Assembly (NCBI GenBank): GCA_011037195.1
Contig: JAAEAF010000096.1
Coordinates: 310,001-374,000, forward strand
DNA length: 64,000 nt
Source of the DNA: Triatoma infestans
Lineage: Eukaryota > Arthropoda > Insecta > Hemiptera > Reduviidae
Reading direction: 5' to 3'
Positions within the stretch are counted from its first letter, which is position 1, and each line of letters begins with the position of its first letter. A program made the translations under genes and the position numbers. The notes beneath the pieces are model-generated. The model ran no database searches. It had not been told where the DNA came from and was given only the letters and a program-made list of their open reading frames with translations. Shown here one piece after another: positions 23,170 through 34,065 of this stretch.

Positions 23170-23690
23170 ATGCCAGATTTCTTTGTCACAGAATAGCGAG
23201 ATATGGTTTTTATTTGTGGGTTTTGTAACGGCAGCGCGGAAGCTGCCGCTGAGTATGCTAGCCGTTGGCCTAACAGGAAACCATATAAGGAGCGTATTAA
23301 AGACTAGGGGAAACTGGTTCTGTGAGAATAAACTACCGAGGAAACTTGATCGTTCTTACGAAAATTCATGTCAACGCATCTTTAATATGTTTGATGACGA
23401 TTCTACCCTTATCACACGCAGAGTGCCATTGTCGCTAGGTTTGTCACATCAGACGGTGCACAGGTATCTTCGACGGGATGGTAGATATCTGTATCACGTG
23501 CAGCAAGTACAGTATTTGCTAGAACGTGATTACGCCTGCCGTACTCAATCTGTATTTGGCTGTTACAACAAACAGCCCAGAGTCGTCGTTTCCCCCAAAA
23601 TATTTTGTGGACCGATGAGGCGACGTTTACTCGAAATGGTTCTTTAAACACCAGCAACATGCACTATTGGAGTGACGAGAATCCCCGTGC
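23170..23690 (+). pseudogene. Transposase N-terminal half (DUF4817 helix-turn-helix, start of DDE domain)
   Basis: From the ATG at 23170 the reading is MPDFFVTE, a TAG stop, then DMVFICGFCNGSAEAAAEYA and SRWPNRKPYKERIKD. This matches the helix-turn-helix domain annotated as DUF4817 in insect transposases. The spacer continues in shifted frames with GLSHQTVHRYLRRDGRY, YHVQQVQYLLERDY and LWTDEATFTRNGSLNTSNMH, YWSDENPRATR, in which WTDE carries the first catalytic aspartate. The frame is then lost at the inverted arm. The same TAG is present at the equivalent place in the right arm, so the stop predates the duplication or has been homogenised. Confidence 0.85.
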
Positions 23691-23700
23691 AACCAGAACG

Positions 23701-24524
23701 TCGTCAGAACGATCAGTTTCCTCGGTAGTTTATTCTCACAGAACCCGTTCCCCTAGTCTTTAATACGCTGCTTATATGGTTTCCTGTTAGGCCAACGGCT
23801 AGCATACTCAGCTGCAGCTTCCGCGCTGCCGTTACAAAACCCACAAATAAAAACCATATCTCGCTATTCTATGACAAAGAACTCCGGCATTTTGAATGTA
23901 TGACCAGCTAAATCGCGACTAAATGTTTCTGTTTATTAGAATTGGACGAATTTCTATCGTGAGATAACAATTCCAAAGTTCATTACAGGATTATGAATTA
24001 ATCTTGTGATATTTTTGTAACAGCTCTCAATTTTCATTTTGTGTTTTTTTTACATTTATTTCGCATTTTCTTTAAGAAAACAATAAAGAAACCCCATGAT
24101 ATTATTATCGCTGGAAAGCTGGTGAAATGTAGATATTTTTTCTGTAACCGGACCGTACGCTAGCCTTAAAGAAATTTATAAGAAAATACTATTGAAAAGT
24201 GGTTTTTAACAGTCGAAGCGCTCTAGAGTTGAGTTTAATGTGTCTGAAAAACCTTATAATTAATTCAATTAAAATAAAACTTCTGTTTCTTATAGGAAAT
24301 TTAATACTCTTTCCAAAGATGTAATTGAATATGATTTATGTTAAAAACTTTTGAGATATAATCAATTTTATGAGAAAAAGTTGGAAAATTGAAAATTTTC
24401 CAAAATGAAGAATAACTTTTGAAGGCGAACGAATCGGACCACGGTTTATTAGAAATTTTTTATTCCAAATAAAGTGAAAAACCATATGCCGAAGTATTAC
24501 CAGAGGTTGCTGTTACACCCTGTA
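23701..24524 (-). repeat. Inverted arm of the foldback transposon
   Basis: It is the reverse complement of 22542-23361, including the DUF4817-coding segment (the complement of GGTTTTGTAACGGCAGCGCG near 23825-23844) and the outer end. A few substitutions and small indels separate the arms. Confidence 0.9.
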
Positions 24525-24672
24525 TAGCACCTATAATGATATTAAGGTACATTAAAAGCATGGATAGAATTGCAAATTTTAGGAAAATCGTTAATGGCAA
24601 GAGTAAGAATAAGACTACTAATATCATATCAAATTTTACTGTATTTATATCTCACAAAACATTCATTTGTCA

Positions 24673-24912
24673 AGGGAAGAGACTAGCTCAGTGGTTAGCG
24701 CGCTGGACTAATAAGGCAGAGGTCTCGGTTTCGAGTCCAGCTGTGCTACTCTAAGGATTTTCTCTTCCTAGAAGCATCTGCAGCTCTCACTGTCCGTCAT
24801 TCTGGCGCCTGGAACGAGAGAACACTGTCCGGAGGCCGGCAGTGCGCCACAGAGAAGGGTCCAGGCGCCAATGACCATCGATTTGACGCGCCTTAAATTA
24901 AAAAAAAAAAAA
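24673..24912 (+). repeat. SINE family A (tRNA-derived), with poly(A)
   Basis: The tRNA-like head has GACTAGCTCAGTGGTTAGCG and GCTGGACTA (A-box region), and B box GTTTCGAGTCC at 24728-24738. The body has GGAGGCCGGCAGTGCGCCAC. The tail is GACGCGCCTTAAATT followed by about 14 A. A modular repeat starts directly at the end of this poly(A). This copy ends in poly(A) rather than the ATCTACATC-type tail of the copies at 6541 and 31483, so two SINE A subtypes are likely. Confidence 0.85.
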
Positions 24913-24940
24913 ATCTGGTGTGAATCACTCACATCAGATT
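24913..24940 (+). repeat. Modular dispersed repeat, 5' terminus only
   Basis: ATCTGGTGTGAATCACTCAC directly follows the SINE poly(A). The similarity stops within 30 bases. Confidence 0.6.
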
Positions 24941-25611
24941 AACATAGTTCCATAGTCTGAAGTTTTCGACCTCTAATATACGTGTGACGCTTCTTCTTAT
25001 TATAAAATTTTGTTTAATTGAACTAATTCAGTTCGATCCTTTTTTTTTATGTTGCTGCGAGGAACTAGACTTTGATCTTTACATACGTAGATTTCAATCT
25101 CTTTTAATACTTTGTGGACTGCGCCACATACATAAAATTAATATAATATATAGCTAAAAACTCCAGGTCTAAGAAATTTATGAAGGTCTTTAACATCAAT
25201 TTTGGTTTGTTCCGTTAGTATAAACGGCCAAGTACAAAATGGGGGATATTGAATTTCTGCCTAATACTCTTTTGCTTTCTTTTTCAACAATGGAATGAAA
25301 ATAATGAATTTTTTTCTTGATAACTCACATTAATTATATAAAACTATTAATATAACAGACTTAACTTGATTTTTTGCATTTTTTTTTTTAATATAAAATT
25401 TTATTGCACAATTTGATAATTTATAAAATATGTACGGAGGGGAAATTGGCAATAAAATTCTAAACTAGATTTTTCGTAGAAATAATCAGTAAATTAAGGT
25501 GTAGAAGTGAAGGTGTATGTAAGGCCAATCAGAAATTTAGAATTAACATGTGGACCAAATCCACATTGGACACGTTCACTTGTACAATATTTATTGGCTA
25601 ATTATTTATAC
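24941..25611. other. AT-rich spacer
   Basis: No recognised gene or repeat. Confidence 0.5.
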
Positions 25612-26511
25612 TTACTCTTACTGTGAAATGGCAAATTTTCTTCAAACTTAGAATTCTTATTAGGGTTTTAAAACGTCGTCATTTTCATGGAGAAAATCAC
25701 AAAAAACTGAAAAACCAATTCAGTAAAATCGCACTTCCGGTCATTCGATTTTCTTCAAACTGAGAATTTTGGCAACTTATATAATTCTAATTAATATTAT
25801 TTAGTTGACAGAATTGTATAGCACACTGTTGAATTAATATAGCACTTTAGAGGAAACAATAATCAGGCTCATCATTCATAAGTGCCCTTAAATGAATTTT
25901 CCCGGAGGAATGTTGCAAATAAAATATTTAGCTCTTTATATGTGTAGTTAATATGTGAAGTTTAAAGAAAATCAGTGGTGCCTTTTTAAAGAAAATAGCA
26001 GAAAACTGAAAACTATTTTCAATAAAAACGTACTTTCGGTCATCTGATTTTCTTCAATCTCGGAATTTAAACAAAATTTTAATATTGTTTAGATGACAGA
26101 ATTATGTAATATATTGAAATAGCACATTAGAGGCCCTCCCCTTCCCTAAAAATGCCCTTCAATGGATTTTTCCGGAGAAATGTTACAAATAAAAGTTGTA
26201 GCTCTTTGTATGTTGTATTTGATTTACTAAGTTTACAGAAAATTGTTGGAACTGTTTTCGAGAAAATTACAAAAAACTAAAAAAAAAAAAAAATTCAGAA
26301 AAGTGGTATTTCCGGTTGATGGATTTTGTCCGAAATCTTCGTGTCTGATACGGTGGATATTCTTTTTACACATATCCAACTACACACGACCACTTTCCAC
26401 TTTTTTGGGCTCAGGGGACTTCAAAACGGGTATTTCCGGTGAAAACTCAATTTCGTAAATCTGGCACGATCGCAATACTTCCCCTTACTATTATTAATAA
26501 GAGAAAGTGTG
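25612..26511 (+). repeat. Modular dispersed repeat, copy with three modules
   Basis: It starts with ACTTACTCTTACTGTGAAAT. Three module 3' boxes occur at about 25730 (CGCACTTCCGGTCATTCG), 26027 (CGTACTTTCGGTCATCTG) and 26303 (GGTATTTCCGGTTGATGG), spaced about 280-295 bp. The copy ends with TATTTCCGGTGAAAACTCAA, GGCACGATCGCAATACTTCC and AATAAGAGAAAGT. It demonstrates that the module is tandemly repeated inside the unit. Confidence 0.85.
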
Positions 26512-26529
26512 TACATATGTGCTTTTAAC

Positions 26530-26720
26530 AATTCTATAGGAAGTAAAACTTTAGAGATAGATTTCTGAGTTTTCCTGAATTTTATCAAAAACGACTCTAA
26601 TGGTTTACCTTAAAATGGCAAGATAATTGCATTTATATAAATCTTTCGGTTTCATTTGATAATTTTGCGTGAAAATGATTTTTCGGGAGACCAGGAAAAT
26701 CTGTGAACTAGATTTAATTC
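26530..26720 (-). repeat. Modular dispersed repeat fragment
   Basis: The complement of one module is visible: TTTATCAAAAACGACTCTAA, TTTCGGTTTCATTTGATAAT and GAAAATGATTTTTCGGGAGA. Confidence 0.6.
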
Positions 26721-27310
26721 TAAACTATATTTTGTTGGGACTATTGGGGTTGTACTCTCTGTTTGTGACCTACTTTGATAGCTGCTATCAGGACACAAAA
26801 TGTTAAAATTTTCATAAATAAAAATAGTTTATTAAAGAACAAAAGCTAACTGGAAATAGGTCATTAGTGATTGGCTGTATAAAACACTTCAAGGATTATT
26901 GTTGTCAACAGTTTTAAAGTATAGTTAACAGATGGGATTGCATTCAACAACAATGGTTGCATCTTTTTAGCGGGTATTACATGACTGACTCAACATGATG
27001 CATTTTTGTACTTTTACATTTTACCTTGAAATAAATAAATAACAATGAATTTTGTAGTAGTTAAAGAAACTGATTCATAATTTCAGAGTCAACTGTGAAT
27101 ACTATATTTTATAAAATTTAGCTCCAGCTCTCACCATAGTGGCGGGCGATTTTATTTTTAGAAACAAAATGCCGGAAGAGTAAAATCAGTAAAGTGTTTG
27201 ATTAAAATAGAAAATGAAGTTGCAATACAATAATAATTTTCGCAAGAAAAAAAACAAACAAGGCATTTTTTTTTTAAATCCACTTTAGCTAATTTCTCTC
27301 CCCTCACACC
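26721..27310. other. AT-rich spacer
   Basis: No recognised gene or repeat. Confidence 0.5.
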
Positions 27311-27465
27311 TCACCACCACACAAACTCACACGACTTTCTCTTAATCTAATTAATAAATTTAATTAACGACAACGTTTAGCTGTTTAGTAGTTCAAGAAA
27401 ATTCCGATTTTCTTCTATAATATAATTAATATTATAAAGGTGGAAAACCATATACTATACAATAT
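27311..27465 (+). repeat. Modular dispersed repeat, part left of a transposon remnant
   Basis: CAAACTCACACGACTTTCTC and TTAATCTAATTAATAAATTT are the family 5' end. They run to ATTATAAAGGTGGAAAACCA near 27455, where the decayed DDE transposon begins. The family resumes at about 28625. Confidence 0.65.
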
Positions 27466-27508
27466 GATAGAAGAAATGATACGGTTTCCCTATCTATAAC
27501 CCGATTAG

Positions 27509-28385
27509 AAAACAAAATATCCACCTTTAGCTTTAATGCAAGCTTCAAGCCTCCTTGGTCAATCATCAACCAAAGTACGTAGAATTTCCAGTGGAAAATT
27601 GCGAGCTGCCCGTACTAAAGATCTTTCAGGCTGTACCGACAGGAATTTCATCAGTGCCATGCGATTCTCTCAAGATGTCTCTCAATGTATGGTGCATAGA
27701 GGTGTGGGGCTTTCTGAAGGCCATTCTGTTGCACTAATAAACTCAGGAACATTCAGTCTTAGCCCTTTTAGGTGGACCACGCCTTGTAGGCGCCTTGCTA
27801 TTGACTATTTAAAAAAAAACTTTGATTTAGAGTTTTTACAAGGAGTTCTAAAATCTTCTCTTGGTATGCTTCGCGGAAGTTTGAACACCTTTTTCCACAA
27901 AAATGGATTTTCATTATGCCCTAATAGCTCATTCTCCACACTAATTATGACGGAACTCGGATGATGCTCTCTTTCAACTCTACCAATCACTTTCTGTGCT
28001 TGTCTAGAGCTGTAGTCAGATACACTAACAATTTTTTCTGTTATATTTTTCCACTGTGCAGAAAACTTTTTCATCAGTAAACAAAAATTTGTCTATGAAC
28101 ACAGTGGGTATGTAACGCTGTAACAGAACTTTTGTCTGACCTGTCTACATGGCTTTAGAACAGGTGTAATTGTCTGACTTGTGATATTCCGATAAGCATC
28201 CATCAGCAGGTCGCTTTTTATCAGTCTCGACATAGATCCTTCTGATCCGGGCTGACAAAGCTTTAATCGCATTTTCTGTACGAACTGTATAACAAGATGA
28301 CCGGACCGGGGGGACGATCGTTGATAAAGTGGGTCTCGCAGTATCTTATTGGTACGATAAGTACATACGGACTAATATACCCAGA
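27509..28385 (-). pseudogene. Tc1/mariner-superfamily DDE transposase, decayed
   Basis: Read from 28360 downward in shifting frames: RTVRTENAIKALSARIRRIY, VLLQRYIPTVFIDKFLFTDE and KVFCTVEKYNRKN (FTDE carries the first catalytic aspartate), HHPSSVI, ATEWPSESPTPLCTIH (the SPDLNPLDY region with the last D lost), RAARNFPLEILRTLVDDWPR and RLEACIKAKGGYF, then a stop. This is the order of insect and nematode transposases with the signature ILFTDEKIFTVEE...WPSGSPDLNPLDY...WPRRLRACI. Many frameshifts and the loss of the last catalytic residue mark it as long dead. It interrupts a modular repeat. Confidence 0.82.
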
Positions 28386-28624
28386 GCATGAAATGTTTCC
28401 AAAAATTGAGAAGCTGATTTCCCATCTATTATACCAATACGATTTTCTTTGTCATCACACACCATGTTAAGGAAGTGATAAAAAAAAAACCATACTGATT
28501 AGCATTAATAGTGACGTACAAAGTGTATCTAACTGGATGACGTAGAACCTTTGTAATCCTTGATTGAATTTTTGTATCAGTATTTATGGCAGGACTAGAT
28601 AAGTAGCGAATTCCATCTAAATTA

Positions 28625-28830
28625 ACGTTCACAGTAAAATAGCACTTCCGGTTGGTTCATTTTGAACAAAACCTTCGTATTGGATACTATATATTTGAGC
28701 TGTCTAAGATTGTTCGTATCTGCGAAGAACCTTTTTATTTTTCGTTCGCACAGAACCTCAAAACATGTACTTTCGATGAAAATTGCATTTTTCGAAAATC
28801 TGACGTTTCGGCGATATTTTCTTTATAAAC
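28625..28830 (+). repeat. Modular dispersed repeat, 3' part
   Basis: It has TAGCACTTCCGGTTGGTTCA, AAAACCTTCGTATTGGATAC, AACCTCAAAACATGTACTTT and GATGAAAATTGCATTTTTCG. This is the 3' module of the family, probably the continuation of the copy starting at 27311. Confidence 0.7.
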
Positions 28831-29855
28831 CTAATAAAAATAAACAGCTGATATGATAATAAGACGATTAAAAAAAATAAAGAGTAGTTCACTTTCAACG
28901 CTTCAGCCACCTGTTTGTCACCTTGTTCATGCTCTGTAATAACTACGATTACAATATTACTGTTTTACCACTTAACGCTCTAAATAAGCAGCTATGATCT
29001 TTGCTGTTTATTATTATTACTATAAAAACAATGAATGACAAATTGTGTAAAAGTTCAAAGATTTTTCAAAATATCCCCCCACCACCACCACACCGATAAT
29101 TTTAATTTCAATCAGTAAAAAAATAAACAGCGCATAAATAATGAAATAACGAAATAATTTTGTGGGAGTAAAAATTAACTGTTGCCTGTTATATAAGAAT
29201 GCATATTTTAATATACTGTTTCTCAGTGCATATTATAAAGTTTTCGAAATTAGTTACTAAATAAGTTTGTCTATCTGTCTGTCTGTCTGTGTATGGTGAA
29301 TGTAAGAAAGATTACATTTTTATCTAATAATATGAAATAAGATAAAAAATTGTAAAAATAAAAATATATATAAAATATTAAAAATATATATTTAATAATC
29401 ATCATTACGTTACCTAATTTGAACATTGTTTAATTTCAATAAATAAATAAATAAACAAAGGTCAATTTACCGATTTATGCAGATGTACCGTTTGCAGAGG
29501 TTAAAATAAAGATTTAACTTCCTTATAGCAGGTATTTATTTACATGCAAAAATTACTATTTCTAATGTTGAAATAATGAAAATGAATTGTTTGACATTTT
29601 CGTACGATGACGAAACAATATGTAAATAATTTTATGATTCTTTCGCCTAAAGAGTTTTTCCCTCCAAGTTTTATTTGATTATTTTGCAAATTTCGTCTAT
29701 TTTTGTGTTTTCTAAATTATGCTTGAATTACTTGCAATAATTGGTAGAATCTGAGTTTTGGGATTGCAAAAGTATGCTGCATATTTTCGGCAAATTGTCT
29801 TTTAACAATTTCTATTCCAATTCCGCTAAAATTATAGAGGAAAAATTTCTTTCAA
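28831..29855. other. AT-rich spacer with TCTG microsatellite
   Basis: A short CTGT repeat lies near 29274-29289. No coding pattern recognised. Confidence 0.5.
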
Positions 29856-30240
29856 GAAAAAAAAAAGAAGTGTTAAACGTTTGTGTTTAAAATTGTTGGT
29901 GCCAGTTTCGAGAAATTTAGGAACGGCGGAACAAAAAAATATTCATTGAAATAGCAGCAGTTCCCGATTTTGACCGACACCATAATGTTGGATGCGTAGA
30001 TGGACGCATTAAATGGAGAATATCATCAAGTTTTTGGAGACTTTTATTTTTAAAAACACGCACACACAAACAACCCGCTAAAAGGCAAATCATCAATTAC
30101 TACTTTCAAGGCAAATCGCTAAAAAAAAAACTTCGTTTTCTCCTATTGTAGGGACACTTCAAACTTGTATTAGCGGTAAAAATTAATTTCGAAATCTTTA
30201 GACGATGGCAATAATTATTCTTTCAGCAGTAAAAGTAAAA
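29856..30240 (+). repeat. Modular dispersed repeat, 3' half, diverged
   Basis: Boxes in order: GTGCCAGTTTCGAGAAATTT, AGCAGTTCCCGATTTTGACC, AACACGCACACACAAACAAC, CTTGTATTAGCGGTAAAAAT and GACGATGGCAATAATTATTC, then GCAGTAAAAGTAAAAT at the end. Confidence 0.65.
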
Positions 30241-31482
30241 TAAATATAAAAAACTTGATCCTGTTCAAACAGATTAAATTTTCCAATAATTATAATAGAA
30301 CGCGTAGTCATTTTATTTAACAAACTAGGAAAAAAATTAGAATAAAGAAGAAGAAGGAGGGGAAAAAAATGGTGACTATATTAACAATTTAGTTATGAAA
30401 AAAATAATACTATTATCATATGACTGAATTGTGTTCCATGCGTTATACACGTACTTACTTACTTACTGTTTAGTATGAGTGTACGTCACGTACGTATATA
30501 TAGCTATAGAGACCACAATTTCCAAGTTTATGCAACTGTTTTTGGTTTGCGGACGGCGAACAATCAGTACTTTCCGGTTCCGGTAAAGCTTATGAAACGT
30601 GTAATAGTAGGCTGCCACGTCTTTCAACGGAAGTTTAAGTTATCCGACCAAACCTCCCGCCTTAATGGCCCTCAAAGAATAATGAATATATGAAGAAGAC
30701 GAATGTGAAGAAGTGTTCAAGCAAAATCAAGTATTCACTGTACATACGTTTTCAGAATTCATTATGTATTAGTAGAGTTGGTCTATTGTCACACACTGAG
30801 GTTTACGTACTTTATTTCCAATGCAAGTATTAAACAGAATACTCTAAGTATGACCGTTTTTTCTTTCCTTTTTTTTTTAATGATATAAGGGCTATTTCCT
30901 TTGCATTCTTATAAAGTGCTATTTATAAAATATGTCTTCAATGGTAATGCACAATTGTGATTCTTTTTTTTTTTTAAGTTCGATGCACCCAAAACCGATT
31001 AGCTATTTCCTCAGGTAATCTTTGGCTGTCTTGTGGATATCCCAAACCTAACAACACCAACAATGCTTTCAAACATTCACACAGTATAACAGAGGATTTG
31101 CAGAGATAGCTAATGTACTTGTGTTTAACCTAGGGGTACGTAAATATTGGCCTCCAACGTTGGCCGCTAACTCTGGTTTCAAACCCAATTAGTGCCGTTT
31201 GAAACAACCACACAAAGAACCTAGTTTTGCGCAAATTAAATAATGTAGTTTTGTTTAAGTTATACTTATTAAATCTGTGTTTATAATAATATAATAAATA
31301 ATTAAAGGATGGTGGTGGAATTGTGATGAACAGACATTACCGCACTTCTTCACAAATTATATTTACGTTTAATTTAATGAGAGAGATGGAGTAAAGACAA
31401 TAGTTTACACTAGGTGAGCGAAGAGCAGTCAAAGTGCTGGCGATGGTGTTTAGAACTCTGGCTTGTTCTAACGATCTTTTAG
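30241..31482. other. AT-rich spacer
   Basis: Short open frames only. No recognised element. Confidence 0.5.
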
Positions 31483-31738
31483 ATGTAGATTGTAGTAGGG
31501 GATTATCGCACTGCGACCTGAAAGATCTATTGTGGCCCCTGAGCCTTCTCAGTGCACTGCCGGCCTCCAAGCAGTGTTTTCTAGCTACAGACAACACTGC
31601 TCATCACTGTACGTGAGTACTACTGCAACACCGTACAGTAGAGGCTCCTAGGAAGAGAAAATCTAAGGGCAGCATACTGGACCTCCGCGTTGCTAGTCCA
31701 GCCTGCTACTAATCCTTCCAGAAGGAACCCTTGGGAGA
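31483..31738 (-). repeat. SINE family A (tRNA-derived), minus strand
   Basis: The complement of the tRNA-like head is at its right end (GTTGCTAGTCCAGCCTGCTA). The body has GCACTGCCGGCCTCCAAGCA. The left (3') end has GCACTGCGACCTGAAAGATC and TATTGTGGCCCC, then AGATGTAGATTGTAGTAGG as the tail. The B box is damaged (CCAGTATGCTG-like), so promoter function is doubtful. Confidence 0.8.
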
Positions 31739-32493
31739 ACCGTAGCTTACGCCAATTAAACAGGGACGAAGACCCTAGTGTGTGTACTGTGTTTATCCTT
31801 GTCTGTAAAGTGTAGAATATATAAGTGTAGAGTGTAGTTGTTTAAGTATATTGTGTACTGTTCTGACGAAGTGCAGAACTCAGAGTACTGAGCTGTGGTA
31901 ACCCGTGGAGTCGCTACTCCACAAGTAACTGCATCCAACAGATACCCCTTGCGGGCAAACAATCTTTTAGCTGGCAGAGAAATTCACTGGCTGGTAAAGT
32001 GCTTCTTGAAAGAGAAGTCTGTATATTGCTTGTAACTTTATACAAGTTTGCTGCTTATTTAAGTACTTCTTGATGCTTCTCAAATATTTGTTGGTTGAAC
32101 AACATGGAGACGTAAGCGCTGTTAAGGTGAATTTTTTTTCACAATATAACACTTTTTGTTTATTCCATTACACTAAACAAGTATATTTATCAGAAACTGA
32201 CCTTAGAATGGCTGGCCATTAATACTAGAGTGTAATATTTGTTCCTGAATATTTAAATGGTTATCCTAAGCTAAGTTAATATAAGTTCTGTGTTAGAAAT
32301 AGACATTAGTGTTTTTTGCTGAATTCACTTAATCTTAAAAATGCTCTAACATAGACATAAATAATCTGCAGGCCTATTTTTCAAATAAATCATAACTTTA
32401 AATGATACATATCCTTTTTAATTAAAATTATTCCAAATATATGATGGCTATTTCAAGTTCTTATTTCTTATTAGCCATCGGAGACGGTAACGG
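31739..32493. other. Unclassified, possibly LTR-derived
   Basis: The segment 31760-32115 is less AT-rich, with repeated GTGTAGA/TGTGTACTG words and an ATATAAGTGTAGAG stretch like an LTR promoter. No partner LTR, primer site or polymerase is present, so this is only a suggestion. The rest is AT-rich without features. Confidence 0.25.
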
Positions 32494-32675
32494 TAACGGC
32501 GTTAGTGTAGTGGTTATGACCATGGACTTGTAAGTGGGAAGACCCCAGTTCGAGTCCCGTGTTTAACTGCTAAATTTTATATTCGTTTAAAAAATGTTAA
32601 AGTATACAGTAGGTGCTTCCGCTCCCGTCCACGATACATAATTTGATGGACGTTAAGCCCACCTGAAAAAAATAA
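32494..32675 (+). repeat. SINE family B (tRNA-derived)
   Basis: The head GGCGTTAGTGTAGTGGTTAT (A-box region) and AGTTCGAGTCCC at 32548-32559 (B box) mark a tRNA-derived promoter. The body differs from families A and C. The 3' end is GGACGTTAAGCCCACCTG followed by AAAAAATAAGC. Confidence 0.75.
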
Positions 32676-32694
32676 GCATTACTTTACTTTATAG

Positions 32695-32958
32695 CGTTAC
32701 GGGTCAGGGATTTTGATCGATAACTTCCTGTAGGTTGCCTGGATATACCACAAAGGAAATATCAAGTTTGGAACTTGTTGTGATTTTTCCTGGTTTTTGA
32801 ATAATGTTAAATTTAGGTACACCCACATACATGAATTTCTGTAAATAACAATTTTATTCGTGTTCAGCGGTGGACTTCTATTTCCGGTGAAAACTTAATT
32901 TCAAAAATTTGACACAGATCGCAGTACTTACTTTCCCACAACAAGAAAGGGAAAGTAA
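32695..32958 (+). repeat. Modular dispersed repeat, 3' end
   Basis: It has AAATATCAAGTTTGGAACTT, CTATTTCCGGTGAAAACTTA, GACACAGATCGCAGTACTTA and AAGAAAGGGAAAGT at the end. The upstream modules are replaced by the SINE. Confidence 0.7.
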
Positions 32959-33459
32959 AAAATTAAAGTTGTTAAAGGAAGGGAAGAACGAAGAAAAATT
33001 AAAAATAAAGCTTGAAGTTTGAAATGCATAAAATCGTAAGGAAAACAAGACAGCATCTAACAAGTTGTTACACAATCCTTATTTTCAGGAACCTACTATT
33101 TATATGTAATTTGTCACTATTATTTTAAAACTGCCCATATAATTTTTAAGTCATAACAAATGTTTACTACTGGTTAAATAACATATAAAAAATACAAACT
33201 GAGTTGGAATCGGTGACTGGAAAGATTTGATACTTTGTTGTGATCAACTTATTTTTCATGTTTTGTCGAAAAAATTACAAGAGATGTCCAACAATGGCTT
33301 AGATGTCTGGCTTTAGCATATGCATGGGTGGAAGCGATCGTCCGCTTTACATAATCACTTTACTATGTACTGACAGATATATTTCACAAGCACCAGAGAA
33401 AGCAACAGTAAATCTCCTACGTCCTTGCAGAGTAGATATGTGAATACCTAAACCAAAAT
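32959..33459. other. AT-rich spacer
   Basis: No recognised gene or repeat. Confidence 0.5.
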
Positions 33460-33717
33460 ATCAGGTGTGAAACACTTTCTCTTACTGCAGTTGATGTAAT
33501 TATAAAATTAACTAATTGTCTTTAAACTTGGAAAATTTACTAATTAGCCATGGTGACATAAATGCAGAGGTGACGGCAACTTATGTGACTACCGAAAGGC
33601 GGGTAGAATCGAATTGGTTTTATTCTAATCTAGAATAAGGGGGTGGTGTTGTTTTCCACTAAAGTGCTATTTCAGTTTATTACACCATTCCTACATTAAA
33701 TAATACTACTAATTAGA
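33460..33717 (+). repeat. Modular dispersed repeat, composite copy left of a foldback insertion
   Basis: It starts ATCAGGTGTGAAACACTTTC and TCTTACTGCAGTTGATG. After about 33640 the sequence reads as the opposite orientation (TTTTCCACTAAAGTGCTATT), so two pieces are joined. The opposite-orientation part continues on the other side of the foldback insertion. Confidence 0.65.
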
Positions 33718-33802
33718 ATTACATGTTGTTGTGGTTGGTTTCGCAGAGCTGGAATACATCAGAGATATTTTTCGTGATAGCCTCCTTCTTTTTGTGGTCA
33801 TC

Positions 33803-33832
33803 GACCGGTTTCGGGCGTTCGCCCATCATCAG
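33803..33832 (-). ncRNA. Hammerhead-ribozyme-like core, left arm
   Basis: The minus strand reads CTGATGA, one extra base, GGGCG-AA-CGCCC (a 5-bp stem II), GAAA, CCGG, TC. This is the order of the hammerhead core (CUGANGA, stem II, GAAA, helix III, UH). Helix III would be only the self-complementary CCGG, as in dimer-acting minimal hammerheads. The extra base before stem II is non-canonical, and helix I pairing (CAUC with GAUG) needs a 2-base bulge. Cleavage activity is unproven. Confidence 0.35.
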
Positions 33833-34065
33833 AGGATGTTTTTGTCAAAACAGTGTGATAACATAGATTTGCAGAGAGCAAATTCAGTTTCTACATTCTC
33901 GAATAAGGGTCCAAAAATTTCGTTAAATTTCCGTACACCATCTTACATCCATGTAAGAGGGTTCTACGGAAACCCTCATTATTACTCATGGTTCTGAGGG
34001 AGTATATCAACTGAATTTGCTCTATGCAAGTCTATGTTATCACATTGTTTTGACAAAAACATTCT

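Larger units (their letters stand above)
22542..24524. mobile_element. Foldback (hairpin) derivative of a DUF4817-type DNA transposon
   Basis: A left arm of 820 bp (22542-23361) is repeated in inverted orientation at 23701-24524 with only scattered differences. The arms flank a 339-bp unique spacer. The outer end is TACAGGGTG-like on the right (complement of CACCCTGTA) and TACCTCGTA on the left, both followed by TAACAGCAACCTCTGG. A TA sits at both ends, as in Tc1/mariner-type elements. Left arm plus spacer is the 5' half of a transposase gene; the right arm is an inverted copy of the first 820 bp. The original 3' half is therefore lost. Transcription through it would give an RNA that folds into a long duplex. 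Confidence 0.88.

Noticed and set aside
24673..24760. Functional tRNA gene on the plus strand
   Set aside because: It is the head of a SINE A copy with a shared non-tRNA body and poly(A) tail.
27536..27964. 142-codon plus-strand gene
   Set aside because: It is the antisense shadow of a decayed transposase whose motifs (FTDEKVF, WPSESP, VDDWPRRLEACI) read on the minus strand.
31739..32115. Complete LTR retrotransposon
   Set aside because: There is only a suggestive promoter-like stretch, with no second LTR, primer-binding site or polymerase sequence.
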